This document shows, piece after piece, positions 17,271-26,094 of a stretch of 64,000 nucleotides of DNA. Both the position numbers and the translations under genes were made by a program. Positions within the stretch are counted from its first letter, which is position 1. Each line of letters opens with the position of its first letter. The notes beneath the pieces were generated by a model. That model had not been told where the DNA came from and did no database searches. It saw nothing but the letters and a program-made list of their open reading frames with translations. The DNA comes from Pseudonocardia sp. ICBG1293 (GTDB taxonomy: Bacteria > Actinomycetota > Actinomycetes > Mycobacteriales > Pseudonocardiaceae). The stretch spans positions 372,001 through 436,000 of the forward strand of contig NZ_JAHLEL010000006.1 in assembly GCF_020131355.1 (NCBI RefSeq), written 5' to 3'.

Positions 17271-17645
17271 TCAGGGGACCTCCACGTCGACGACCGTCAC
17301 GTCGATCGGGACCCCGCCGACCACCGGTGCGACAGCGGCCCGCAGCGCCGCGACGGTAGCCGGGATCGGCCGGTCCAGGTGCAGCACCACCCCGATCTCG
17401 ACCGGTTCGTCGGCACGTCCGACCAGGACGCCCACCACGCGCCGCCCGGGCAGCCAGGTCGCGACGGTGCCGAACGCGCCGCCGTCGAGCCGGACGACCG
17501 ACGGGTGCGCGAGGACGGCCTCGGCGACCAGCTCGGCCGGCTCGGGTTCCCGCCGGCGCGCGGCCACCTCGGCGGCGCCGGGCGGACCGGTGACGACGGC
17601 AGCGGGGGACCGGGCGCTGCGCGCGGTCGGCTCGCGCATCGTCAC
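17271..17645 (-). CDS. Divergent Asp23-like protein
   Basis: 124 residues. Pro/Ala/Arg-rich N-terminus, then a strand pattern like the Asp23 core (VGVLVGRADEPVEIGVVLHLDRPIP and VPIDVTVVDVEVP). Shorter and more diverged than the neighbours at 16305 and 17642. It overlaps the upstream gene by 4 nt, so it is co-expressed. Confidence 0.65.
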   Translation of the reverse strand: MTMREPTARSARSPAAVVTGPPGAAEVAARRREPEPAELVAEAVLAHPSVVRLDGGAFGTVATWLPGRRVVGVLVGRADEPVEIGVVLHLDRPIPATVAALRAAVAPVVGGVPIDVTVVDVEVP

Positions 17646-18136
17646 TCCACGACGCGGCCGGTCGGGGCGGGTGCCACCGGCACCTCGTCGCGGCCGTCGT
17701 CCTCGCCGGCCAGGTGGATGTCGTTCACCGAGATGTTGACCTCGATGACCTCCAGCCCGGTCATCCGCTCGACGGCGCCGACGACGTTGCGGCGCACGGC
17801 CGTGGCCAGGTCGGCGATGGCCACCCCGTACTCGACGACGACGTCCAGGTCGACCGCGGCCTGCTTCTCGCCGACCTCGACGGCCACGCCCGCCACGGTC
17901 GAGGCACCGCTGGTGCCGCCGCCGGGGATGCGCTCGCGGAGCGCACCGAAGGCGCGGGACGCGCCCGAGCCCATCGAGTACACGCCGGACACCTCACGGG
18001 CGGCGATGCCGGCGATCTTCTGCACGACGGACGCGGCGATCGTGGTGCGCCCCTGGCCGGTGCCCTCGGCCAGGCGGGCGGCGGGTGCGGCGCCCGGTGT
18101 GGTGGTGGGGGTGGTGGTCGGGGTGCCGGAGGTCAT
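17642..18136 (-). CDS. Asp23/Gls24 family envelope stress protein, first gene of operon
   Basis: 164 residues. Thr/Pro-rich start, then the most typical Asp23 domain of the cluster: TTIAASVVQKIAGIAAREVSG, VDLDVVVEYGVAIADLATAV and LEVIEVNISVNDIHL. The ATG at 18136 has a GAGGAG site upstream. It heads the seven-gene minus-strand operon 18136-15046. Confidence 0.9.
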   Translation of the reverse strand: MTSGTPTTTPTTTPGAAPAARLAEGTGQGRTTIAASVVQKIAGIAAREVSGVYSMGSGASRAFGALRERIPGGGTSGASTVAGVAVEVGEKQAAVDLDVVVEYGVAIADLATAVRRNVVGAVERMTGLEVIEVNISVNDIHLAGEDDGRDEVPVAPAPTGRVVE

Positions 18137-18252
18137 CGGGTGCTCCTCTCACGGGCCGGTCCCGGGTGGGGGCCGGCCGCGGTGCGTCTGCTGTCCCCCG
18201 TGAGATGCCCATCCCGGGCGCTCCCTCACGGTGGTTCACTCGTTCGGACCGG

Positions 18253-18954
18253 TCACGCTCGGGGAGCGGTGCGGACGTAGTGCAGCAGCAGCGTCCCGTC
18301 CGCGGCCGCCTCGTGGCCGGCCAGCCGCAGCGCACGGGGCACCGGCAGGGTCCGGGGCCCGGTCGCGATCCGCCCCTCGGGGCCCCCGGCCAGCACCGGG
18401 ACCAGGGTGAGCCGCAGCTCGTCGACGACGTCGGCCTCGACCAGCGACCCGAGCAGCGTGGGCCCGCCCTCGCACAGCACCGACCCGTGGCCGCGGCGGG
18501 CGAGTGCGGCGAGCAGCGTGGTGGGGGAGAGGTCGTCGAGGAGCACGACCTCGGCACCCGCCGCGGCGAGTGCCGCCCGCCGCTCGGCGGGGGCGGCGGC
18601 CGTGGTCAGCACGACCGGCGCGGTGACGGTGTCGGTGAACAGCCGCGCGCCGGGGTCCAGCCCGGCCGACCCGGTCACCACGACGACCGGCGGGGGCGAC
18701 CCCGGCACCCGGCCGTCCGGGCCGGGCCGCCGCGGCCGGATCCCGCGGTAGTCCTCGTCCCGCGCGGTGCCCGCCCCGACCAGCACGCAGTCGGCCGACC
18801 GGCGCAGGGCGCGGAACAGGTCCCGGTCGGCCGGCGTGGACAGACCGCCGGACCCGGCCCCGCCCGCGGTCACCGCCCCGTCGGCGGAGCTGACCATGAC
18901 CGCGGTGAGCCGCGGCCGCGGAGGCGGGTGACCGGACGAGGGCGCGGTGGACAC
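18253..18954 (-). CDS. Pyrimidine reductase family protein (RibD C-terminal domain)
   Basis: 233 residues from the GTG at 18954 (VSTAPSSGHPPP). Matches the RibD reductase domain: TAVMVSSADGAVT at the N-terminus, a VLVGAGTARDEDY turn and the NADPH-site segment VLCEGGPTLLGSL. In riboflavin synthesis this domain reduces the ribose of the aminopyrimidine intermediate. No deaminase domain is present. M. tuberculosis Rv2671 (RibD-like) also lies near the haem block. Whether it acts in riboflavin synthesis or as a DHFR-like reductase cannot be told here. Confidence 0.85.
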   Translation of the reverse strand: MSTAPSSGHPPPRPRLTAVMVSSADGAVTAGGAGSGGLSTPADRDLFRALRRSADCVLVGAGTARDEDYRGIRPRRPGPDGRVPGSPPPVVVVTGSAGLDPGARLFTDTVTAPVVLTTAAAPAERRAALAAAGAEVVLLDDLSPTTLLAALARRGHGSVLCEGGPTLLGSLVEADVVDELRLTLVPVLAGGPEGRIATGPRTLPVPRALRLAGHEAAADGTLLLHYVRTAPRA

Positions 18955-19005
18955 GTCCCGAGCATCCCGCCGTGCGGGCGACGTGACGCACGGGGGTGTT
19001 CTGCC

Positions 19006-19024
19006 GTAGGGCAGCCTCACTTAT
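19006..19024 (+). promoter_or_regulatory. Probable IdeR/DtxR iron box
   Basis: GTAGGGCAGCCTCACTTAT matches the IdeR consensus TTAGGTTAGSCTAACCTAA at 13 of 19 positions. It ends about 30 nt before the start of the iron-siderophore permease operon. IdeR-Fe(II) binding here would repress import when iron is ample. Predicted from sequence and position. Confidence 0.6.
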
Positions 19025-19053
19025 GGTGAGCGGAGCCGCACCGGACGGGTGGG

Positions 19054-20139
19054 GTGTCGGTCGAGCAGGGGGCCACGAGCAAGGTGAACGCGATCCGTGT
19101 CCGGCCACCGTCGGTGCAGGAGCCGGCGTCCCCGCGTCGGTCACTGCGCCGCAGGCGGCTGATCGGCCTCGCCGCGCTGGCCGCGGCGCTGCTGCTGGCG
19201 GTGCTGGCCAGCATCGCGATCGGGACCAAGGTCATCCCGGTGCACGAGGTGTTCTCCGCGCTGGTCGCCCCGACCGGCAGCGAGAACGACGTGGTGATCC
19301 GCTCCCTGCGGATCCCGCGCACCCTGCTCGGGCTGCTGGTCGGGATCGCGCTGGGCCTGGCGGGTGCGCTCGTGCAGGGGTTCACCCGCAACCCGCTCGG
19401 TGACCCGGGCCTGCTGGGCGTCAACGCGGGCGCGGCGTTCTTCGTCGTCATCGGCATCTACGTCTTCGGCGTGAGCACGCTGTTCGGCTACGTCTGGTTC
19501 GCCTTCGCCGGCGCGCTGGTCGCCAGCGTCGTGGTGTTCGTGATCGGCACCCGGGCGCCCGGCGGTGCCACCCCGGTGTCGCTGGCACTGGCCGGCGCGG
19601 CGGTGAGCTTCCTGCTCCAGGCGGGCACCTCCTCGGTGGTGCTGCTCGACGAGACCAGCCTCGACGCGTACCGGTTCTGGGTGGTCGGCTCGCTCGCGGG
19701 GCGCGACGCCGCGGTCGGCGGCCAGGTCGTGTGGTTCATCCTCGCGGGCACGGCGCTGGCACTGGCCAGCGCGCCCGCCCTGAACGCGCTGTCCCTCGGT
19801 GACGACGTGGCCACCTCGCTGGGCCACTCGGTCCGCCGGACCCGGGTCGTCGGCGTCGTCGCGATCACGCTGCTCGCCGGGGCCGCCACCGCCGCCTGCG
19901 GGCCGATCGCGTTCCTCGGGCTGATCGTGCCGCACGTCGTGCGGGTGTTCACCGGGCCCGACCACCGATGGCTGCTGCCCGCCTCCGGGCTGGCCGGCGC
20001 GGTGCTGCTGCTGCTCGCCGACGTCGTCGGTCGGGTGGTGGCCCGCCCCGGTGAGCTGCAGGTCGGCATCGTGGTCGCACTGATCGGCGGGCCGTTCTTC
20101 ATCGCGCTGGTGCGCCGTCGCAAGCTCGGGGCCGTGTGA
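19054..20139 (+). CDS. FecCD-family iron-siderophore permease (first subunit)
   Basis: 361-residue BtuC/FecCD membrane protein with about ten spans. Family marks include [24 protein letters not shown] and the ATPase-contact loop [23 protein letters not shown] start at 19054; an internal GTG (KVNAIRV) is an alternative. It lies directly behind a likely IdeR box and overlaps the second permease by 4 nt. It moves ferric-siderophore through the membrane as a heterodimer with the next protein. No binding protein is in this cluster. Confidence 0.94.
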   Translation: MSVEQGATSKVNAIRVRPPSVQEPASPRRSLRRRRLIGLAALAAALLLAVLASIAIGTKVIPVHEVFSALVAPTGSENDVVIRSLRIPRTLLGLLVGIALGLAGALVQGFTRNPLGDPGLLGVNAGAAFFVVIGIYVFGVSTLFGYVWFAFAGALVASVVVFVIGTRAPGGATPVSLALAGAAVSFLLQAGTSSVVLLDETSLDAYRFWVVGSLAGRDAAVGGQVVWFILAGTALALASAPALNALSLGDDVATSLGHSVRRTRVVGVVAITLLAGAATAACGPIAFLGLIVPHVVRVFTGPDHRWLLPASGLAGAVLLLLADVVGRVVARPGELQVGIVVALIGGPFFIALVRRRKLGAV

Positions 20140-21236
20140 TGGGCACCGTCACCGGACCCCGGCCGGCCGAGGTGGTCGTGGCCGGTCGCCGTGCCGTCCG
20201 CGCGGGCCGCTTCTCCGGCGTGCTGCGCGTGCGCACCGCGGTGGTGCTGCTCGCCTGCGCCGTCGCACTGGTGCTCGCCGCCGCGGTGAACATGGGCCGC
20301 GGCGACTACCCGATCGCGATCACCGACGTGCTGGCGACGCTGTTCGGCGGCGGCGATGCGGGCCAGCAGCTCGTCGTGCTGGAGCTGCGCCTGCCGCGCA
20401 CCCTGGTCGGGGCCCTGGTCGGCGGCGCGCTCGCCGTGTCCGGGGCCATCCTGCAGGCGGTCGCCCGCAACCCGCTGGCGAGCCCGGACATCATCGGCGT
20501 CCAGTGGGGGGCCAGCGCGGCGGCGGTGTTCGTCATCGTGCTGGGCGGCGGCGCGGCCGGGGTCGGCGGCGCGTTCGCCTCGCTCGGCATCCCGCTCGCC
20601 GCGCTGGTCGGCGGGCTCGTGGCCTCGGTCGCGGTGTACGTGCTGGCCTGGCGCAAGGGCATCCAGGGCTTCCGGCTGGTGCTGATCGGGATCGGCATCC
20701 AGGCCGTGCTCGTGGCCGCGGTGCAGTGGCTGCTGACCGTCGCACAGATCTACCAGGCCGCGCAGGCCCAGGTCTGGCTGAACGGCAGCCTCAACGCCCG
20801 CAGCTGGAACGAGGTCGTCCCGCTGTCGCTCGCGATGCTGGTGCTGGTTCCCGCGGCACTGGTCCTGGTGCACCTGCTGGGTGCCCTGCGCTTCGACGAC
20901 GACACCGCCCGCGGCCTGGGCGTGCGGGTGAACGGCGCCCGCACCGCGCTGCTGCTCGTCTCCGTCGGTCTCGCCTCGGTCGCCACCGCGGCCGCGGGCC
21001 CGATCGCCTTCATCGCGCTGGTCACCCCGCAGATCGCGCGCCGGCTCTGCCGGGTCGGTACCCCGCCGATCGGGGTCTCGCTCGTGCTGGGCGCGGCGCT
21101 GACCGTGCTGTCCGACCTGATCGCCCGCACCGCACTGGGGTCCGTCGAGCTCCCGGTCGGCATCGTGACCGCGGTGCTCGGCGCCCCGTTCCTGCTGTAC
21201 CTGCTCGCCCGCACCCGCCAGGAGGCCCGTCGATGA
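20136..21236 (+). CDS. FecCD-family iron-siderophore permease (second subunit)
   Basis: 366 residues, homologous to the preceding protein: [44 protein letters not shown] and [20 protein letters not shown]. The second Met (20139) is an equally good start. It overlaps both neighbours (ATGA at 21233), so the three transporter genes are translationally coupled. Confidence 0.94.
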   Translation: MMGTVTGPRPAEVVVAGRRAVRAGRFSGVLRVRTAVVLLACAVALVLAAAVNMGRGDYPIAITDVLATLFGGGDAGQQLVVLELRLPRTLVGALVGGALAVSGAILQAVARNPLASPDIIGVQWGASAAAVFVIVLGGGAAGVGGAFASLGIPLAALVGGLVASVAVYVLAWRKGIQGFRLVLIGIGIQAVLVAAVQWLLTVAQIYQAAQAQVWLNGSLNARSWNEVVPLSLAMLVLVPAALVLVHLLGALRFDDDTARGLGVRVNGARTALLLVSVGLASVATAAAGPIAFIALVTPQIARRLCRVGTPPIGVSLVLGAALTVLSDLIARTALGSVELPVGIVTAVLGAPFLLYLLARTRQEARR

Positions 21237-22129
21237 GCACCGTCGAGGACATCAGTGTCGCGGGGGCCACCGCCTCCCCGACGACGACCGCGGGTGCGCC
21301 CGTCCGCCCCGGCGAGGTCCGGCTGTCGGCGGAGCAGGTCACGCTCGGCTACGGCGACCGCACCATCGTCGACGGGCTCGACCTGGAGGTGCTGCCCGGT
21401 GCGGTCACCACCGTGATCGGCCCGAACGGCTGCGGCAAGTCCACCGTGCTGCGCGCGCTGGGCAGGCTGCTGCCCGCCCGGGTCGGGCAGGTGCTGCTCG
21501 ACGGCAAGCGGATCGACCGCACCCCGACCAAGGAGGTCGCGCGGGTGCTGGGGATCCTGCCGCAGTCGCCGCTGGCGCCCGAGGGGCTCACCGTCGGCGA
21601 CCTGGTCGCCCGCGGTCGACACCCGCACCAGGCCTGGTACCGGCAGTGGTCCTCGGACGACGAGCGCGCCGTCGCCGAGGCGCTGACCTGGACGGGCCTG
21701 TCCGACCTCGCCGAACGCCCGGTCGACGAGCTGTCCGGCGGTCAGCGCCAGCGGGCCTGGATCTCGATGGCCCTGGCCCAGGAGACCGACCTGCTGCTGC
21801 TCGACGAGCCGACCACCTTCCTCGACCTGGCCCACCAGGTCGACGTGCTCGAGCTGGTGCGGCGGCTGCAGTCCGAGGCCGGCCGCACCGTGGTCATGGT
21901 GCTGCACGACCTGAACCTGGCGGCGCGCTACGCCGACCGGCTCGTCGCGATGAAGGACGGCCGGATCGTCGCGGCCGGGGCGCCGGCCGAGGTCATCACC
22001 GAGGAGCTGCTGGCGGAGGTGTTCGGGCTGCGCGCCCGGGTGCTGCCCGACCCGGTCACCGGCACCCCGCTGGTCGTCCCGGACGCGGGTCCGTCGCTGC
22101 GCGCCCCGGAGCCGATCGCCGAGGCATGA
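21233..22129 (+). CDS. Iron-siderophore ABC transporter ATPase (FepC/FecE type)
   Basis: 298 residues. Walker [10 protein letters not shown], signature [15 protein letters not shown], Walker [17 protein letters not shown] and switch His in [14 protein letters not shown], all typical of siderophore importers. It energises the two FecCD permeases. A Thr/Ala-rich N-terminal extension of about 25 residues precedes the domain. Confidence 0.95.
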   Translation: MSTVEDISVAGATASPTTTAGAPVRPGEVRLSAEQVTLGYGDRTIVDGLDLEVLPGAVTTVIGPNGCGKSTVLRALGRLLPARVGQVLLDGKRIDRTPTKEVARVLGILPQSPLAPEGLTVGDLVARGRHPHQAWYRQWSSDDERAVAEALTWTGLSDLAERPVDELSGGQRQRAWISMALAQETDLLLLDEPTTFLDLAHQVDVLELVRRLQSEAGRTVVMVLHDLNLAARYADRLVAMKDGRIVAAGAPAEVITEELLAEVFGLRARVLPDPVTGTPLVVPDAGPSLRAPEPIAEA

Positions 22130-23364
22130 TCTCCGGCGTGACCTCCGGCGACGACCGACCGCCCTTCCTCGCGACCCGCGCGGTGCACGCGGGCAACGAC
22201 GTCGACGCCGGGACCGGCGCGATCCGCCGCCCGATCGTCGCGGCCAACTCCTACGCCCTGCCCGAGGATCCCTCGGAGCTGGACTGGTCGGGCACTGCGA
22301 CCCGGCTCTACACCCGCAACGGCGGGGCGAACCAGGGCTGGCTGGAGGACAAGCTCGTCGCCCTGGAGGACCCGGCCGGGGTGTCGCCGGGCGGGTGCGC
22401 CGCGGTCGCCCTGGCCTCGGGCGTCGCGGCGTTGCACGCGGTCTTCTTCACGTTCCTGCGCACCGGCGACCACGTCGTCAGCTCCGACGTCACCTACGTC
22501 GCCACCCACCGGCTGCTCACCGAGCTGCTGCCCGACCGGTGGGGGATCACCGCCACGCTGGTCGACTCCTCCGACCCGGACGCGGTGCGCGCCGCGATCG
22601 GCCCGCGGACCCGCCTGGTGCACGTCGAGACCCCGGCCAACCCGACCACCCGGATCACCGACGTCGACGCCGTCGCCGCGATCGCGCACGAGGCGGGCGC
22701 CCTGCTCAGCGTCGACGCCACCTTCGCGACGCCGGTGCTGCAGCGTCCGCTGGAGCGGGGCGCGGACCTCGTCGTGCACTCGCTGACCAAGTACGTCAAC
22801 GGCCACGGCGACGCGATGGGCGGCGCCGTGCTCGGTCGCCGTGAGCTCGTGGAGCGAATCCGGGCCGACGCGATGGTCGACGCCGGCGGCGTGATCAGCC
22901 CGTTCAACGCCTGGCTGATCGCCCGGGGCGCGGTGACCCTGCCGATGCGGATGCGCGCGCACTGCGCCGGTGCGCAGCAGGTCGCGGAGTACCTGGAGTC
23001 CCGCCCGGAGGTCGCCTACGTTGCCTACCCGGGCCTGGCGTCGCACCCGCAGCACGCGCTCGCGACCCGCTCCCTGGACGGCGGGTACGGCGGGATGCTG
23101 GCCTTCGCCCTGGCCGGGCCGCCGGAGCTGCAGAACCGGTTCGTCGCCGCCCTGCGCGTCATCACCTCGGCGGTGTCGCTGGGCCATGACGAGTCGCTGA
23201 TCGTGCACGTCGGCGCCGGCGGTGAGGGCCGTGCGGCGTACTTCCCGCCGGAGTTCCGCCGCTGGGGCCACCTGCGGCTGTCGGTGGGGCTGGAGGACCC
23301 GCGCGATCTCGTCGCCGATCTCGCGCGGGCCCTGGACGCCGTCGCGGGCGGCCTCAGCCGATGA
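22126..23364 (+). CDS. Trans-sulfuration PLP enzyme (cystathionine gamma-lyase/synthase type)
   Basis: 412 residues of the Cys/Met-metabolism PLP family. Schiff-base Lys in [12 protein letters not shown], phosphate-binding [14 protein letters not shown]-ring Asp in [10 protein letters not shown]. Overlap with the ATPase stop (22126-22129) puts it in the iron-import operon, so it may also be iron regulated. Lyase, gamma-synthase and methionine-gamma-lyase activities cannot be told apart by eye. Convergent overlap of 11 bp with the acyl-CoA dehydrogenase gene. Confidence 0.85.
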   Translation: MISGVTSGDDRPPFLATRAVHAGNDVDAGTGAIRRPIVAANSYALPEDPSELDWSGTATRLYTRNGGANQGWLEDKLVALEDPAGVSPGGCAAVALASGVAALHAVFFTFLRTGDHVVSSDVTYVATHRLLTELLPDRWGITATLVDSSDPDAVRAAIGPRTRLVHVETPANPTTRITDVDAVAAIAHEAGALLSVDATFATPVLQRPLERGADLVVHSLTKYVNGHGDAMGGAVLGRRELVERIRADAMVDAGGVISPFNAWLIARGAVTLPMRMRAHCAGAQQVAEYLESRPEVAYVAYPGLASHPQHALATRSLDGGYGGMLAFALAGPPELQNRFVAALRVITSAVSLGHDESLIVHVGAGGEGRAAYFPPEFRRWGHLRLSVGLEDPRDLVADLARALDAVAGGLSR

Positions 23365-24511
23365 GCGACCGGCCGACGATCTCCTTCATGATCTCGTTCG
23401 TGCCGCCGTAGATCGCCTGCACACGGGAGTCCACGAACGCACGGGCGATCGGGTACTCGAGCATGTAGCCGTAACCGCCGTGCAGCTGCACGCAGCGGTC
23501 CACGACCCGGTTCTGCAGGTCCGAGCACCACCACTTGGCCTTCGCCGCGTCGGGGACCGACAGCTCGCTCCCGCCGTTGTGCTCGGTGATGCAGCGGTCC
23601 ACGAACACCCGGGCGATGGAGACCTCGGTGTCCATCTCGGCGAGCTCGAAGCGGGTGTTCTGGAAGTTCGCCACCGGGCGGCCGAACGCCTTGCGCTCCT
23701 TGGTGTACTCCAGCGTCATCTTCACGGCGGCCTCGGCGCCGGCCACCGAGGCGACGGCGATCGAGAGCCGCTCCTGGGCGAGGTTCTGCATGAGGTAGAC
23801 GAAGCCCTGACCGACCTCGCCGAGCCGGTTCGCATCGGGCACCCGGACGTCGGTGAAGCTCAGCTCCGCGGTGTCCTGGGCCTTCATGCCGACCTTCTTC
23901 AGGCGTCGGCCGCGCTCGAAGCCCTCCATCCCGCGCTCCACCACGAACAGGGTGAAGCCGAGGTGCTTGGCGTCGGGGTCGGTCTTGGCGACGACGATGA
24001 CCAGGTCGGCGAGGATGCCGTTGGTGATGAAGGTCTTGGAGCCGTTGAGGATCCAGTCGTCGCCGTCGCGCCGGGCGTTGGTGGCGATGCCCTGCAGGTC
24101 CGAACCGGTGCCCGGCTCGGTCATGGCGATCGCGGTGATCAGCTCGCCGGAGCAGAAGCCGGGTAGCCAGCGCTTCTTCTGCTCCTCGCTGCACAGCCGC
24201 AGCAGGTAGGGCTGCACGACGTCGTTGTGCAGCGGGAAGCCGATGCCGCTGGCCCCGGCGGCGACGATCTCCTCGGCCAGGATCGCGTTGTAGCGGAAGT
24301 CCTCGACGCCGCCGCCGTACTCCTCGGGGACCGCGGTGCCGAGCAGGCCTGCCGCACCCGCCGCGGTCCATACCGCCCGGTCGACCTGTCCGTCCTCCTC
24401 CCACTGCTCGTGGTGGGGGGTGACCTCCTTCGCGATGAAGGTCCGGCACAGATCGCGGAACGCGTCGTGTTCGTCGTCGAAGATCTCGCGCTGTATGGTC
24501 GGCAGTCTCAC
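23354..24511 (-). CDS. Acyl-CoA dehydrogenase
   Basis: 385-residue flavoprotein that oxidises acyl-CoA to the trans-2-enoyl-CoA. Family signatures: AIAMTEPGTGSDLQGIATNA, LNGSKTFITNG, FGRPVANFQ and the C-terminal [16 protein letters not shown]. The start is the GTG at 24511 (VRLPTIQREIF); the far longer upstream frame is spurious. A perfect 12-bp palindrome lies immediately upstream. The chain-length preference cannot be read from the sequence. Confidence 0.92.
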   Translation of the reverse strand: MRLPTIQREIFDDEHDAFRDLCRTFIAKEVTPHHEQWEEDGQVDRAVWTAAGAAGLLGTAVPEEYGGGVEDFRYNAILAEEIVAAGASGIGFPLHNDVVQPYLLRLCSEEQKKRWLPGFCSGELITAIAMTEPGTGSDLQGIATNARRDGDDWILNGSKTFITNGILADLVIVVAKTDPDAKHLGFTLFVVERGMEGFERGRRLKKVGMKAQDTAELSFTDVRVPDANRLGEVGQGFVYLMQNLAQERLSIAVASVAGAEAAVKMTLEYTKERKAFGRPVANFQNTRFELAEMDTEVSIARVFVDRCITEHNGGSELSVPDAAKAKWWCSDLQNRVVDRCVQLHGGYGYMLEYPIARAFVDSRVQAIYGGTNEIMKEIVGRSLIG

Positions 24512-24512
24512 A

Positions 24513-24524
24513 TACCGGCCGGTA
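24513..24524. promoter_or_regulatory. Palindromic operator candidate before acyl-CoA dehydrogenase
   Basis: TACCGGCCGGTA, a perfect 12-bp palindrome ending 1 nt from the start codon. Similar ACCG-N-CGGT dyads are bound by TetR-type regulators of fatty-acid degradation genes in actinomycetes. No regulator gene is adjacent. Confidence 0.45.
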
Positions 24525-24580
24525 ACTCCGGGCGTCTCCACGGGCCGTCGCTGACCCGCGCGTGCCGGTAGGGTGCGCCC

Positions 24581-25675
24581 GTGGATCTCGTCGACGCCGT
24601 CGCCAACGTGTGGGACCGGGCCGTGGTCGGCCATCTCGCCGACCTGCGGCGGATGCCCCGGGACGCCGTGGTGGGCTTGCCGCAGGGGATCCTGTTCCGG
24701 TACCGGCCGCTGTCCGGCGTGGATCCGTCCGACGGGGACCCGGTGCTGCTCGTGCCCCCGTTGGGCGCCCCCGACTTCGCCTACGACCTGCGCCGCGGCT
24801 GCTCGCTGGTGGAGCACCTGCTGCAGCAGGGCCGCACCGTCTACCTGATCGACTACGGCCCCAAGTCGTTCTCCGACCGCACCCTGGGCATCGAGAGCTG
24901 GGTCGACGAGCTGCTGCCCGCGATGATCCGCCACGTCGCCGAGGACACCGGCGGGAAGGTGCACCTCGTCGCCTGGTCGCTCGGCGGGATCTTCGCGCTG
25001 CTCACCGTCGCCGCGGCGGTGCAGGCCCGCAGCCCGCTCCCGGTGCGCTCGATCGCCACGATCGGCACGCCGGTCGACATCTCCCGGGTGCCGCTGGTGG
25101 CGCCGATCCGCCCGCTCGCGCAGATCACCGGTGGCCGGTTGATCTCCTCGATCTACCGGGGCGTCGGCAGCTTCCCGGCGCCGATGGTCAGCTGGGCGTT
25201 CCAGCTGACCGCGGTGGACAAGCTCGTCACCAAGCCGCTGGCGATCGCCTCCCGGATCGACGACCGGGACTGCCTGGCCCAGATCGAGGCCGTCGACCAC
25301 CTGATGAGCAACATGCACGGTTACCCGGGCCGGGTGTTCGGGCAGATCTTCCACCTGCTGCTGCGCAGCAACGATCTCGCGAGCGGCGGGCTGCGCCTGG
25401 GTGGGCGGGACGTGGAGCTGTCCGACGTGCCGGTCCCGGTGCTCGTCGTCGCCGGGCGGGACGACGTCATCGCCCCGCTGCGGGCGGTGCGTGCCGGGGT
25501 GCCGCTGCTGACCGGGAGCCCGGAGGTGCGGTTCACGACCTCGCCGGGCGGGCACCTGGGCGTGCTCACCGGGCGCCGGGCCCGCGGGACGACCTGGCCG
25601 GAGCTGGACCGGGCCCTGGCCGACTGGGACGCCGACGCCCCGGCTGCCGAGGGCCCGGCCGCCGCCGGCGCCTGA
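24581..25675 (+). CDS. Alpha/beta hydrolase, PhaC-like
   Basis: 364 residues resembling the catalytic half of polyhydroxyalkanoate synthases and related hydrolases. Nucleophile elbow AWSLGG (Ser, not the Cys of true PHA synthases), catalytic Asp in GRDDVIAP and His in GGHLGVL. VLLVPPLGAPDFAYDL is the oxyanion region. The GTG start lies 6 nt after a TAGGGT box (leaderless type). It is divergent from the acyl-CoA dehydrogenase, which suggests a lipid or ester substrate. The C-terminus ends in an Ala/Pro-rich tail. Confidence 0.8.
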   Translation: MDLVDAVANVWDRAVVGHLADLRRMPRDAVVGLPQGILFRYRPLSGVDPSDGDPVLLVPPLGAPDFAYDLRRGCSLVEHLLQQGRTVYLIDYGPKSFSDRTLGIESWVDELLPAMIRHVAEDTGGKVHLVAWSLGGIFALLTVAAAVQARSPLPVRSIATIGTPVDISRVPLVAPIRPLAQITGGRLISSIYRGVGSFPAPMVSWAFQLTAVDKLVTKPLAIASRIDDRDCLAQIEAVDHLMSNMHGYPGRVFGQIFHLLLRSNDLASGGLRLGGRDVELSDVPVPVLVVAGRDDVIAPLRAVRAGVPLLTGSPEVRFTTSPGGHLGVLTGRRARGTTWPELDRALADWDADAPAAEGPAAAGA

Positions 25676-25734
25676 TCCGCGCCGGTCCGGCCGCCGTGGG
25701 CGCCTGATCCGTCCCGGTCGGGCCCGGGCCGCGC

Positions 25735-25788
25735 CTGACCGGGTGTGGCCCGCTGACCGGGTGCGGCCCGCTGACCGGGTGCGGCCTG
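25735..25788. repeat. 18-bp tandem repeat, three copies
   Basis: Unit CTGACCGGGTGCGGCCCG repeated head to tail three times, with one base change in the first copy and a diverged end in the third. A fourth, more degenerate copy follows near 25810. Non-coding. Confidence 0.85.
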
Positions 25789-25923
25789 CCGGCCGGCTCC
25801 GGTCCGACGACCGGGTGCGGGAGCCGCTCGGTGTCGTCCGTCCGGTCCCACGGCCCCGGCGGGTCCACGGCCGACGGGAGGCCCGCAGCTCGCGATGATC
25901 CGCGGTTCGCGCGGTGATCCGGC

Positions 25924-25951
25924 GCCCGCGCGCGTCCGGACGCGCGCGGGC
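25924..25951. repeat. Perfect 28-bp palindrome
   Basis: The two 14-nt halves (left half GCCCGCGCGCGTCC) are exact reverse complements with no loop. It could form a cruciform or bind a dimeric protein. The adjacent 19-bp repeats reuse part of its right half. Confidence 0.8.
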
Positions 25952-26094
25952 TGCGGATCACCGCGCGGGCTGCGGATCACCGCGCGGGCCACGCCCCGGT
26001 GGGCGCGGGCCGGTGCGCGCGGGGGCGGATCGGGGCGGACCGGCGATCATCGTGGGGTCCGGCGGACGCGGCGACGGTTGACCGGATAGGTCTC

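Larger units (their letters stand above)
25676..26094. other. Non-coding, repeat-rich intergenic stretch
   Basis: 419 bp between the hydrolase stop and the IS630 element with no credible gene. It holds three direct copies of an 18-bp unit (25735-25788), a perfect 28-bp palindrome (25924-25951) and a 19-bp unit in two full copies plus a partial (25943-25989), with several GATC-containing dyads. GC content is extreme. It may be a terminator or repetitive extragenic region. Confidence 0.6.

Noticed and set aside
24581..25675. True class III PHA synthase (PhaC)
   Set aside because: The nucleophile elbow has Ser where PHA synthases have Cys, and no phasin or PhaE gene is near.
25735..25989. Possible CRISPR array
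   Set aside because: Repeat units of 18-19 bp lie head to tail without unique spacers, and no cas genes are present.
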